A stretch of DNA of 64,000 nt from an uncultured bacterium (GTDB lineage: Bacteria > Patescibacteriota > Gracilibacteria > Absconditabacterales > Absconditicoccaceae): contig CAMVNA010000002.1 of assembly GCA_947168725.1 (NCBI GenBank), positions 1-64,000 of the forward strand, given 5' to 3'. A model generated the notes under the pieces. The model did no database searches, was not told where the DNA came from, and saw only the letters and a list, made by a program, of their open reading frames with translations. Numbering within the stretch: position 1 is the stretch's first letter; every line of letters starts with the position of its first letter. The position numbers were made by a program, and so were the translations under genes. Below are positions 9,040 to 19,415 of this stretch, piece after piece.

Positions 9040-10116
9040 CTATAAACTTTCTAACCATTCTTGAACTTCTTCTTTAGATGCACCTTGAGCAAATCTCTTA
9101 CTTCAAATGATATTTAATCCATGTCCTCTTAATTCATTTTCACTTGTTCAGATACCAGAAGATCATGAAGTACAGAAAAGCACAATTTCTTTACCAGAGA
9201 AATCATATTTTTCAATCAGAGTTAATATGATTTTTGGATTAGTTCACCACCAAATAGGGTATCCGATATAAATTCTATCATATCCATCCAAAGAAAATTC
9301 TGTAGCTATTTCAGGTCTTGCATTTGGATCATTTTGCTCATTGTTTGCTCTGGTGTTTTCAATATTATAACTTAAATCTTCTGCTGTATAAGGGATTTCA
9401 GGAATAAGTTCACTTAATTCTGAACCTTCTATCTCAGAAATATATGTAGCGATTTGTTTGGTGTGCCCAGTAGGAGAGAAAACTATTACCAAAGATTTTT
9501 CTCACTCTTTATTATTCACATTAACTGCAAATAATTCTTCTAATGTATCAATACTAACAGCATTGTAATAGTGAGTTCCAGCTGCTCAATCTATACTATT
9601 GAGTTCTCATTTGAAAGAAACCTGATCTCCGTAAATCATTTTGTGTGGATCAACATAATTTTGCCATAATTCTTGATCTATAAAGATAACATCAGCATGA
9701 TCTTCATATTCTCATCTCAAAACTAATTGTCATGCTTCAAGCTGTTCATCAAATCAATTTTCTGGTCACATAATAGTATAAGTCTGAGCTTCTTCAGATT
9801 TATCCATATCTGCTTGATTAATCGGTTCTAATTCTAAATCAACATTTTCCTTGCTATAGACTTTACATGTAAAGCTATAATCAACTCCTTCATATCTTAC
9901 ACTTCATGTGTAGATATAAGCTCAATCTAATTTAGTTGCATTTGGCATACTAACATTTTCAAGATATTCTCATAATTCTTGTCTTAGTTTATCTCCACAG
10001 TAAACAGAATTTTGCTTAATTTTGTTTTCATTGCGAATAAATAATCATGCACATACAATTCATGCAATTAGGATAAGTGCCAAAATGCACCATAAAACTT
10101 TTTTTCGTGTCTTCAT
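9040..10116 (-). CDS. Membrane-anchored flavodoxin-domain protein
   Basis: A 358-residue protein: an N-terminal membrane anchor (residues 7-26), a middle region of about 160 residues with no recognised domain, and a C-terminal flavodoxin domain. The flavodoxin part has IVFSPTGHTKQIA (FMN phosphate loop), DRIYIGYPIWWGT (60s loop) and CTSGSSGIGTSE (90s loop). The middle part contains two CGDKL/FTCKVY cysteines. Known flavodoxins of this group sit beside or are fused to cyclophilin-like domains; here that domain is in the gene 26 bp upstream, so the two probably act together outside the membrane. Confidence 0.85.
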
Positions 10117-10142
10117 TTAGATGATAGGATAAAAAATAAAAG

Positions 10143-11438
10143 TTATTTCAGTAATGAAAATACCAAGGTTACATCTCAATCTCATAGAATCTCTTTCAAT
10201 TCACCTTTAGATGTCATTTGAATTTTTCATAGTTTAGTATATGACCATGAATTACTTTCATAAAATAATGAAATCTGATTTCATTGATACAAAACTAAAT
10301 CTCCAGGTTCAGTTGTAATTTGTTTATCTGCTCTAGGTAAATCAAATCCAAGATTTCCAACTTTTTCAAATCATCAATATTCACGAGCATTTACTATTAT
10401 ATCTCATTCCAGTAGTTTCTCAATCAGTGCTTTTGTTGCAGAATTTTCTTCCAAAGTTACATCAAAAGTTTTATCTCAGATTTTTAGATTTATAACATTG
10501 TCTGTATTCATATTTTCTTCTTCAACAACTAAAATATTTTCTTCGTCATTTTTAAAACAACGAACTGGGAATGTAGCTGCACGATATGATTCAGCATATT
10601 CTACTATCATATAGCTATGAAAATTTAAAAATCTTCCCGGACTAGACATCCAATAAAATCATTCAGATTCTTGGTCGTGAGGTGTAGCATTACCATCAAA
10701 GCGAATTCATCATGCCATTGGTAGTAATAAATCATTACTAAATTCTCTTCAAATTTGATTTCATCCACCTCAAATAGACATCCATCTCACATGTTCTTTT
10801 TTTTCTATATCATCTGGATATTTAATATCTATCCAAAGCTTAAATAGTTTATGTATTTCTCCAAAACTTGGTACATGAAATCATTCTGGACATGGTCATT
10901 TTCTTTCTGTCCTAGGATTACCTGTATCTCATCTAAATTGGTCTATAACATACTCTCACATACGATTCACAATTTCACTATCTCAGCTTCATCATCGTAA
11001 ATTATCATTAAATGAAGCTAAATAATTATAGTTATAATAATCTACATTACGATTTAATTCTTCCAAAACGACAAATTGTACATCGCTATCATACCAATTA
11101 TTTGGTCAATACTGCATTGATTCTTCTCTAGATACTAATTCAGTTCATGTTTTTATTTCTGAATTTAGTTGGAATCAGTGGTTATTTCATCGTTGAAAAT
11201 AATATCAAAAAGATTCTTCTCATGTTCAAGCGACTTCTGCTCATAAATTCCTGTCCATTATAGTTATTGATTCCTCTCAATTATCTAATGTTATCGTTCA
11301 CTCTTGTATATTATGGAAAATTCAAAACGAGTTAGTCTGAGTTTCATCCAAACTTATTTCAGAATTATCTAATCTATTACAACCAATTAATAATAAACTA
11401 CCAAATAACAAAGTAGCTAATAATCAAGTTTCTTTCAT
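10143..11438 (-). CDS. Lipoprotein with FISUMP-like and cyclophilin-like domains
   Basis: A 431-residue predicted lipoprotein with a lipobox LLIGC near residue 20. The middle (about 35-310) has the FISUMP (major paralogous) layout: NWYDSD, CPEGFHVPSFGEI, and a closing PVRCF. The C-terminal 100 residues form a cyclophilin-like domain (KIGDKTFDVTLEEN ... LPRADKQITTEPGDLVLYQG), which in other bacteria pairs with flavodoxins. The gene lies between the DUF362 gene (16 bp) and the flavodoxin gene (26 bp), so all three are likely one transcript. It is probably an extracytoplasmic partner of the flavodoxin. Confidence 0.82.
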
Positions 11439-11454
11439 TATTAAAACATTAATT

Positions 11455-12339
11455 CTAAATTTCTTCTATTTCATACTTCGTACTTCCAAGTCAAAGACTT
11501 TCAGCATATTCCGTAATATGCCTTCATTTTCTAGAATCAATTCTTTCCTGAATATCTTTGGTTCACTCTTCATGAGTAGCCCGTATAGCATCAATAAAAG
11601 CCTGATCATTCGCAACTGGATCCAAGCTTGCAAAAATTCCAATATCAGCGATAACAGGATCTCATTGATGAGCATCACAGTCACAGTCCAGACTAATTGC
11701 ATTTGCTACAGTGATATACAAAATTGGTTTATTTTGATCTTTGAAATAATCAGCCACAGCTGTCGCTGCTTCTGCCATTGATTCAATGAAATCTTGCTGT
11801 TCATATTTCATAGTCCAACATTTATCAGTATCTGCAGTCTGACCACAGCTATGAATGTAAGCTTTTCCATTGCGAGAAGCTACTCAAATTGATTGATTTT
11901 TCAAATTAGCTCCAAATCCTCACATTGCATGTCATTTTCCGTGAGCGAGATTCAGCATACAGTCATAATTTTTCAAGTGTTCTCAAACAATATCGTATTT
12001 CAAATGTTTCCCATTTTTTACAGGAATTTGAAATTCTCAGTCAGCATCCATAATATCTACATCAGCAAAAGATGTGAACCCATGTTCTTGTGATACTTTC
12101 ATATGTTCTTGAGCATCTGTTCTGGCTCATGGATAGGCTGTATTACATTCTATTATTGTTCCATTTAATTTTTTTACCAATGGAGCTATCAAATCAGCTT
12201 TTAGATATCATTTTGATCATCTCTCTCATGTGGAAACTTTTACTCAAACATTTCATGTCAATTCCACTCATAATTTTTCATAAATTCTGACTAAAGATTC
12301 TGGGCTAATTTCCTTAGTAAAATAAACTTTTGATACCAT
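11455..12339 (-). CDS. DUF362 domain protein
   Basis: A 294-residue DUF362 protein. Typical segments are KVSTGERGSKGYLKADLI near the start, NLAHGKGHAMGGFGA in the middle and the family end motif ISLDCDCDAHQGDPVIADIGIFAS followed by DPVANDQAFIDAI. No ferredoxin domain is attached, although many homologues carry one. The molecular role of DUF362 is not established. It is the first gene of the minus-strand run and has its own upstream region facing the gene at 12517. Confidence 0.85.
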
Positions 12340-12379
12340 AGAATATCGATTTATAAAATAAAAAATTACACATAACAAT

Positions 12380-12395
12380 TTAATCTTAGGATTAA
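12380..12395. promoter_or_regulatory. Perfect inverted repeat in divergent promoter region
   Basis: TTAATC-TTAG-GATTAA lies between the divergent DUF362 gene and the small membrane-protein gene. It may be an operator. Its CTTAGG is also complementary to the loop of the hairpin at 12473-12496. Confidence 0.4.
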
Positions 12396-12472
12396 GTAGA
12401 ATAATTTCAAATAAAAATAACTTGTTTTTTTAATATCTAATCTATATTCTAATTAAAAATAAAAAGGGCAAA

Positions 12473-12496
12473 TCAATGAAGCCTAAGATTCATTGA
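12473..12496 (+). promoter_or_regulatory. Hairpin in the 5' leader of the small membrane-protein gene
   Basis: TCAATGAA (12473-12480) and TTCATTGA (12489-12496) are a perfect 8-bp stem with loop GCCTAAGA. An alternative TTG start at 12493 would lie inside the 3' arm. The position suggests control of translation or of leader length. Confidence 0.5.
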
Positions 12497-12516
12497 AAAA
12501 ACAAAAAAATCTGATT

Positions 12517-12825
12517 ATGCATAATGCTTTAGATTCAATTTCTCTAGGTCCTCCTTGGGCCGAATACTTATTGTTCTTTGTGATATCTTTCACAAATGTA
12601 TTCTTGCAAAATTTGAAGTATATCTTCCTTATCAAATCGACAAAGCTAAAAGCTGCTTTGGTTGGAATGGTAACTTCGATATTCTATGCAACTGTTGTTG
12701 TACTTATCGCAAAGCACGGTTGGATATCCATCCTCATCATAGCAGGAACCCACTTTCTAGGAATTTATACTGCAAAACTAGTAAGTGAATATCTTGAAAA
12801 AAAAGGATACCTTAGACCAAATTAA
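12517..12825 (+). CDS. Small three-helix membrane protein (DUF5698-like)
   Basis: A 102-residue integral membrane protein with three predicted membrane helices. It resembles the N-terminal membrane part of DUF5698/DUF2179 proteins (FTNVFLQNLKYIFLIKSTK, then LVGMVTSIFYATVVVLIA), but the C-terminal soluble domain is absent. All glycines are GGN and none UGA, unlike most neighbours. I chose the first in-frame ATG; a TTG at 12493 would add eight residues. A strong terminator follows directly. The function is unknown. Confidence 0.7.
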   Translation: MHNALDSISLGPPWAEYLLFFVISFTNVFLQNLKYIFLIKSTKLKAALVGMVTSIFYATVVVLIAKHGWISILIIAGTHFLGIYTAKLVSEYLEKKGYLRPN

Positions 12826-12828
12826 TCA

Positions 12829-12854
12829 GGTGTGGGTGAGTCCCACACCTTTTT
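12829..12854 (+). terminator. Intrinsic terminator
   Basis: GGTGTGGG-TGAG-TCCCACACC followed by five T, starting four bases after the stop codon. It is one of the strongest stems in the window. Confidence 0.9.
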
Positions 12855-12941
12855 CAATTAAAAAATATCAAAGAATAAGTCAATCATAAGTAAACTTTGA
12901 CACTCTAAAAATTATAAAAAAGCTAACCTCAATCTGAATAT

Positions 12942-14276
12942 TTATCAAGCATACCTATACTTTTTTCTTTTTCATAACAAGAAACTGATAGTCACAAACA
13001 CTCCAAGTATTTCTGCACATGTAGTAGCCAACCAAATCCATTCACTACCAAATAAATAAGGAATAGAAAATATCATAATTATCTGAAATACGAACATCCT
13101 CAAAAATGAAATAGTCGCTGATACCACTCAGTTATTCAATCCAGTAAAGAATGCTGATCAGAATATATTTATCCACTGTACAATATATCATAAGGAATAT
13201 AATCTGATTGCCTTGGTGGTAAATGCTAATAACTCCGCATCATAGTTAACAAAGATTTTTGCAAGCAATCACGAGAAAATTTCAGCAGTCAAAGTAAGTA
13301 CAATCGCAGCAGCAAACAAAATCTGGCTACTTTTGAATAATACATTTTTCAATTCTTTATGATTTTTTGCTCAATAATTATATCATACAATCGGTGTAAC
13401 TCAGAATGAATATCAAAGATACATTCACGTAAATATAAATCACACATACATTATAATTCAGTATGCGATTACTCAGTCATTTCCAAAGAATTTAATCAAC
13501 TGATAATTGAATAATATATTAAGTAACGACATTGAAAATGTAGTCAGCATTTCGCTACTTCCATTTATACAACTTTTTAATATAGGTTTCAATTCAAGTC
13601 ATGTTTTCACAAACTGTAATTTAGATTTTTTATTCGTAATGAAATATATGACAGGAATAATTGCTCAAATTACTTGCGACAAGGCAGTAGCTAAAGCTGC
13701 TCAGAATATTCACATCTTAAATACATACATCAAAAGATAATCCAATACCATATTCATCACTCAAACAGCAATAGCAACTTTTAGTCATAAATCTGGCCTT
13801 TCATTCACGATAAAGAAACTCTGAAAAGCATGTTGCAACATAGCAAATACCAAAAATACGAGCAACACTCTTCAATATATAATACAACTCGCTAGAACAT
13901 CTCATGAAGCTTTTAACATATTCATAATTGGCCCTACCAAAAAGAATCACAAAATACTAAAAAATATTCAGCAGATAATCAGAAAATAAACCAGCATTGA
14001 AAAATACTTTCTCGCCAATGGTAGATTGTTTTCTCACATAGTCTTGGAAATCAAAGCACTTCCTCAGTTTCCAATCATAAATCCAAATGAAGCAATCAAC
14101 ATTATCACAGGGAAAGTTAAATTTACCGCCGTAAATGCATCTTTTCATACAAAATTGGAAACAAAAAATCCATCTACTACTCAGTAGATAGAATTAAAAA
14201 GCATCATAATTATCGTAGGTGTTGTGAAAGTTAGTAATTTTTTGTAATTGAAATGTTCAGATAATCAGATTTTCAT
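12942..14276 (-). CDS. MATE family multidrug/Na+ exporter
   Basis: A 444-residue protein with about twelve membrane helices in two repeats, of the multidrug and toxic compound extrusion family. Typical segments are FTTPTIIMMLFNSIYGVVDGFFVS (first helix with the Val-Asp pair), AVNLTFPV, and FGAALATALSQVIGA in the N-terminal half, and the matching GVTPIVGYNYWAK region in the second. Such proteins export cationic compounds or lipids by Na+ or H+ antiport. It is a monocistronic minus-strand gene facing the small membrane-protein gene. Confidence 0.9.
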
Positions 14277-14331
14277 ATTTCTTTTTATTAAATAATTAAG
14301 CCGCACCACTATATGCAATATAATTTTATTA

Positions 14332-14361
14332 TCAAGGTTAAATAAATCAAGGTTAAATAAA
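14332..14361. repeat. Tandem 15-bp direct repeat upstream of uvrA
   Basis: Two exact copies of TCAAGGTTAAATAAA lie in the region between the divergent MATE and uvrA genes. They may be a tandem operator, but no regulator is identified. Confidence 0.5.
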
Positions 14362-14454
14362 ATGATTTCTATTATAAAACTTGCAATTACACACAAAATA
14401 CCTAATCTTATAAATTGATTTCTGACCAATCTTTTTAAGTAATTTTCTCATATT

Positions 14455-17400
14455 ATGGCTACCAAAAAAAACACAAATACAGCACTTTCTCCAAATCAAT
14501 CTGATGTAATAATACTCGAATGAATCAAAACAAACAATCTGAAAAATATCGACTTAGTTTTACCAAAAAATCAGATCATCACTTTTACGTGAGTTTCCGG
14601 ATCTGGAAAATCATCCCTAGCTTTTGAAACTATTTACAAAGAAGGGCAGTTTCGTTACATTGAATCGCTTTCCAGTTATTTGCGCCAGTTTTTCAACCTA
14701 TGAGAAAGACCAGATATAGCATATTGTGCATGACTTTCTCCAGCTATTGCAATTGAACAGAATAAACGTGGGTGAAACAGCCGCTCTACAGTTTGAACTT
14801 TGACAGAAATAGATGACTATACGAGGCTTCTTTTTGCTAAAATTTGAGAAAGTTATTGCTACAACTGCGGAGCTCATATCAAACCAAAAAATGTAGACCA
14901 AATCATGTGAGAGATTAAAGAAAAATATTTCTGAAAAAGATTATATTTACTCAAAGAATCATGAAGTTTAAACACTAGAGCTGATTTACAAAAATTCGTA
15001 AAAAACAACAGATCAAAAATCGAAAAATGATCATGATTCACTAGATATTTACTACTTTCTGCTCCTATAGAAAAAGATTCTAAAATATCACTCTCAAAAA
15101 ATATTGAAGACCAAGAATTATCTCTAAAAGAAAAGAAAAATCAGAAAGAAAAAACAGCTTTTTCTGTACCTATTGAATATTTTTATCTTGAAGATCCAGT
15201 AGTAAAAGATGAATATTTTCCTCTTAAAATTTTCTGAATATATGACCGTATCAGCGTTGATGAAGAAAAGTTACCAAGACTAAAAGAAGATATTATAAAA
15301 ATCCTCTGAGAAGCTCAAAAATTCTGAGTTTATGTAATGGACAAATCATGAGAATCTGCATCAGTTTCAAAAGTAGAAAACACCTGACTTTCAAATATCG
15401 AAATTACATCAAAGAAATGAAAATCTAAATCTGTTCCCCCTTTTCAAAGGGGGATGTCCGAAGGACAGGGGGATTTTCAAAATGACGGGGAAATCCAGCG
15501 ATTTACTGATAAAATGTTTTGTCCAAATTGTAACATCACATATCCAGAATTCACCACTCAGCATTTCTCTCCAAACCGCTGAGAATGAGCCTGTGAATGC
15601 TGTCATGGACTGGGAGAAATTTTACAGGTAGACTTTGATAAAATCATCGAACCAAATTCTCCACTAAAAGACGCAATCCTTCCATGGAGAGATTCAAATA
15701 TCTGACAAGCGATATTGCGTAAACTCTGTGAAAAATATGACCAAGATTTGGAAAAAATCTGGAAAGACCAACCAGAATGGTTTTTGCATATTGTAGTATA
15801 CTGAGATAATGAAGAACTCCGTTTACCAATCTGAAGCAGAATCCCAGTAAAATGAAAATGGGCTAGCTTCAAATACGTATGAATGGAAGATATAATCAAA
15901 GACCAATTCGAAAAATGAATGCTTACAGTAGATTTTCAAGCAATGCTCGATATGAAGCCTTGTCCTCAATGTTTCTGATCTAAAATTAAAAGGGAATCTT
16001 TGCATGTTTTCCTTACTTTCCCTACAGAAGCAGTGAAAAAAGTCAAAAAGTTACCTCATTATTCTGAATCATTTTTACAGCAAGATTTACCGTTTGCTAA
16101 ACCTGAAGATGACGGATATGAGAAAATAAATATTTGGGATTTACAAAAAATTCCATTGGAAGAAATGCGTGAATTACTCCAGCTTTTTATCGATTCTACA
16201 GAGCAACCTCCAGTCCTAATTCACCGTATCACAAATCCATTACTCGATAGAGTTCAGACTATTGAAGATTTATGACTTGGATATCTCACTACGAACAGAC
16301 AAATCGATACTCTTTCATGATGAGAAATTCAGCGTTTACGCCTTGCCAAACAGCTTTGAAATAAACTTACATGAATCGTTTACGTACTCGATGAACCAAC
16401 GATTTGACTAGATAGAAAAGAAATTGATAGAACAATTCAAGCTATTCGCAAACTCAAAGATATGTGAAATACTATCATGGTAGTAGAACATAATGAAGAA
16501 TTTATAGAAGCTTCAGATTGGATAGTTGAAATTTGACCTGGAGCAGGGGATTTCGGTGGAAATTTAATATTTTCATGACCATATTCAGAATTTTTGAAAT
16601 CTGATTGTTTGACAGCTCAATATATGAACTGAAAGAAAAAAGTGGAAATGGAATTTAATCACACTCCATCAAATAAACGAGTAAAAATCCGTAAAGCAGA
16701 AAAATTCAACCTGCAAAAAGTAGATGTAAGTATAAATCTATGAAGTTTTACCGTAATTACATGATGATCTGGAGCATGAAAAACTACGTTGATGTACACA
16801 ACACTTTTCCGTTTTCTGAATGATAAAGAGAAATTTGTACAATCATATATCCGTCTCCAAATGCTCAAGAAATGATATTCATGGGAAGATATTTTAGCAG
16901 CACCTATCATGCGTGCAGAAGAATATGCTCATTATGAAAATATCGCTCTCCAAGAATTTTACAAAGACCTTGCCGTAGATAAAATTGAATGATACGAAGA
17001 AATCAAAAATACAATATATGTAGACCAATCTAGCATCTGAAAAACACCAAGAAGCTGTCCTTCTACATTTGTCGGAACTTTCGATAGAATCCGTGATGTA
17101 TTCGCAAATACTAGCGATGCTAAATATTTATGATTTCATTCCAGTTATTTCAGCTTCAACTCAGATAAATGAGCATGTCCTGCATGTAACTGATATGGAT
17201 ACAAAAAAATAGAATTACAGTTCTTACCCGATACTTATGTACCATGTGAATTATGTAGATGAAAAAGATATAAACCTGAAGTTCTTCAAATAAAATGGCG
17301 TGGGAAAAATATCGCAGATGTCCTCAACATGTATATTTCTGATGCTTTAGAATTTTTCCATGAAATGGATAATATCACACGTGAACTAAAACTTATGTGT

Positions 17401-17700
17401 GATATATGACTATGATATCTCAAAATGTGACAATCAGCTCACATGCTTTCGTGAGGGGAGTCTCAAAGACTAAAATTAGTCAGACATCTTCTCAAAGACT
17501 ACAGATGACATTGTGTATACTTCCTTGATGAACCAACTGTATGATTACATCCAGAAGATATTTCAAGATTACTATGAGTGCTCAAATCATTCCTGGAAAA
17601 ATGAGATACAATTCTGATGATTGAACACGATCCAACAATTTTACACTTTGCTGACCACATTATCCACCTAGAAAACGGTAAATTAGTTGAAAATAAATAA
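14455..17700 (+). CDS. uvrA: Excinuclease ABC subunit A
   Basis: A 1081-residue UvrA, the damage-sensing ATPase of nucleotide excision repair. The first Walker A is GVSGSGKSS at 46-54 and the second TGGSGAGKTT at about 769-778. Both ABC signatures are present (LSGGEIQR and LSGGES), and the zinc-module cysteines CYNC, CPNC/CECC and CPAC/CELC are seen. UGA encodes glycines in both P-loops. An interspersed palindromic repeat (15433-15478) is read in frame between about residues 326 and 341, adding a low-complexity insert before the zinc region. No uvrB or uvrC is adjacent. Confidence 0.96.
15433..15478. repeat. Palindromic interspersed repeat in frame inside uvrA
   Basis: CCCCC-TTTTCAAA-GGGGG and GTCC-GAA-GGAC arms followed by GGGGATTTT, the same layout as the first unit at 5753-5800. 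It is translated as [17 protein letters not shown] without breaking the uvrA frame. Confidence 0.85.
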
Positions 17701-17730
17701 AAAAAGACCGAGGAGAAAACACCCCGGTCT
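17698..17730 (-). terminator. Terminator for the minus-strand tsaD transcript
   Basis: AGACCG (17705-17710) pairs with CGGTCT (17725-17730). Read on the minus strand it ends in a T run. It overlaps the stop codon of uvrA on the other strand. Confidence 0.65.
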
Positions 17731-17762
17731 CAAACGCAGTCCACAAAAGATTAACACAAACA

Positions 17763-18089
17763 CTAACGATCTGTTAGTTTTAACGTATCAAAAATGTAAT
17801 AAGATTCAACATATCCAGGAGAAACATAGCTTACCCTCAAATTTTCACTAATTGCTAGAATCTTCTCAAGAAAGCCCTTACAAACCTTTACCAACAAATG
17901 ATCTTGAGAATGAGTCAATAAATCTTCAATATTAACACGAATCTCCTCAAGAAAGTTTTTTAGTTTCTCTTTCCTATTATTAATGTTAGCTTTAGAATAT
18001 AAAGAACTTTGAGCTGTTTCTTCTTCAATCTCAATCCATTTCTGCTGAGCAAATTGAATCTTCTTTTTAATTTCCTTTAATTTCGACAT
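17763..18089 (-). CDS. Hypothetical helical protein downstream of tsaD
   Basis: A 108-residue protein, mostly helical and charged (IKKKIQFAQQKWIEIEEE, NNRKEKLKNFLEEIRVNIEDLL), with a non-helical C terminus. I recognise no family. The frame stays open upstream into tsaD, but the ATG at 18087-18089 is the first start after the tsaD stop at 18188-18190 and gives a sensible N terminus. It contains no UGA. It is probably co-transcribed with tsaD. Confidence 0.6.
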   Translation of the reverse strand: MSKLKEIKKKIQFAQQKWIEIEEETAQSSLYSKANINNRKEKLKNFLEEIRVNIEDLLTHSQDHLLVKVCKGFLEKILAISENLRVSYVSPGYVESYYIFDTLKLTDR

Positions 18090-18187
18090 ATGATGATTAG
18101 TTTTTTGTTTAACATAAATCCAAAATATATAAAAAAGTTTTAAATTCAAGCCATTATTTAACAACAAGGCATTATAAATACACATTA

Positions 18188-19246
18188 TTACATATTCATT
18201 AGCAGCCCAGCTACCCCTATCATAGCTCAATTATCAGTTGAGTATAAGTTTTTAACTGGATGTACAAACTCCACATGTAATCATTTTTTTTCAGCATATT
18301 CAGAATTATTCCATTCATCTACCAAATTTTGAACAAACTCAGCTAATCTCTTATTTGCAGAGACTCATCATGCAATAGCAATAGTTTTTGCTCCATACAT
18401 TTTAGCAGCTCTCATCAAACGTTTTCATAAAGTTTCAATCGTAGCTTCCTGGAATTCATAAGCAATATCACAAATATTTTGCTCTGTCAGATTTTTTCAT
18501 TCTTTTTCTATATGTGATAACAATTGCAAAACCTGAGATTTCATTCATGAAAAACTAAATTCAAAAATCTGATCATCTTTGAGAGGTAAGAATATTCTTT
18601 TAAATTCAAAATTTTCATTATGTTTTCAATTTAAAGCCTGAGCAGAAATCCATGGTCATCAAGGATATGGTCCACCAAGCATTTTTGAAACTTTATCAAA
18701 AGCCTCTCATGCCGCATCATCCAAAGTATATCATATCTTTGTTACAAAAAAAGGTCAAATTTTTTCAGTATCCAGATTTTTTAATTCATCTTTCTTTTCT
18801 TTAGTTACCACATACAAATCATTATGACCTCACGATGCAGTCAAAATCACTAAAGGACATTGAATATCTTCCAACTTTCTCTCCAATAAGATCGAAAATA
18901 TATGACCATGAATATGATTCACTTCAATCAATGGTTTATAATAATATTCAGCTAATAAAAGAGCTGTTGTACGACCAACAACCAAAGATCCAGGCAATCC
19001 TGGTTTCGTAGTTACCGATATAAAATTCACATTCTGAATATTTTCCAATCAAATTTCTTGTATTAGAGCTACTATCTTTTCACTATGTAAACGTGATGCA
19101 ACTTCAGGCAAAACTCATCCATATGGAATATGTTGCTGAATTTGTGAATACATCACTATTTTTTCTACATTAAAAATTCAATCGTCATTATTTACAACTG
19201 CAAGAGATGTATCATCACAACTTGTTTCTATCGCTAAAGTTTTCAT
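18188..19246 (-). CDS. tsaD: tRNA N6-adenosine threonylcarbamoyltransferase
   Basis: A 352-residue TsaD (Kae1/Gcp family), which transfers threonylcarbamoyl to A37 of ANN-decoding tRNAs with TsaB and TsaE. Visible motifs are IETSCDDTSLAVV at the N terminus, the metal ligands in EVNHIHGHIFS, the ASGGHNDLYVV strand, LDDAAGEAFDKV, and the terminal STDNGAMIGVAG. In the end motif glycine replaces the usual Ala and is UGA. The length is normal. It is divergent from ppdK. Confidence 0.95.
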
Positions 19247-19342
19247 AAACAAAACTATTATAAAAAAATCAAAAAATCTGAACCAAAATATAATCGTTCA
19301 TTTTAAAAAAGCAAACAAATTTAAAACTAAAAATCTCTTGAA

Positions 19343-19393
19343 AAAAATACTCATTCTAGTATCAATAAAACGACACTCTGAATGAGTATTTTT
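19343..19393 (+). promoter_or_regulatory. Terminator-like hairpin ahead of ppdK
   Basis: AAAAATACTCATTC and GAATGAGTATTTTT form a 14-bp stem with T and A runs on either side. It lies between the divergent tsaD and ppdK genes, 22 bp before the ppdK ATG, so on the plus strand it can only act on a ppdK leader or a small RNA. Attenuation of ppdK is a possible role. Confidence 0.5.
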
Positions 19394-19415
19394 ATTTTAT
19401 TATCACTTTATATAC

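Noticed and set aside
17763-18230. Longer version of the protein after tsaD (155 codons)
   Set aside because: Its extra N terminus overlaps the conserved end of tsaD in another frame; the ATG at 18089 is the sensible start.
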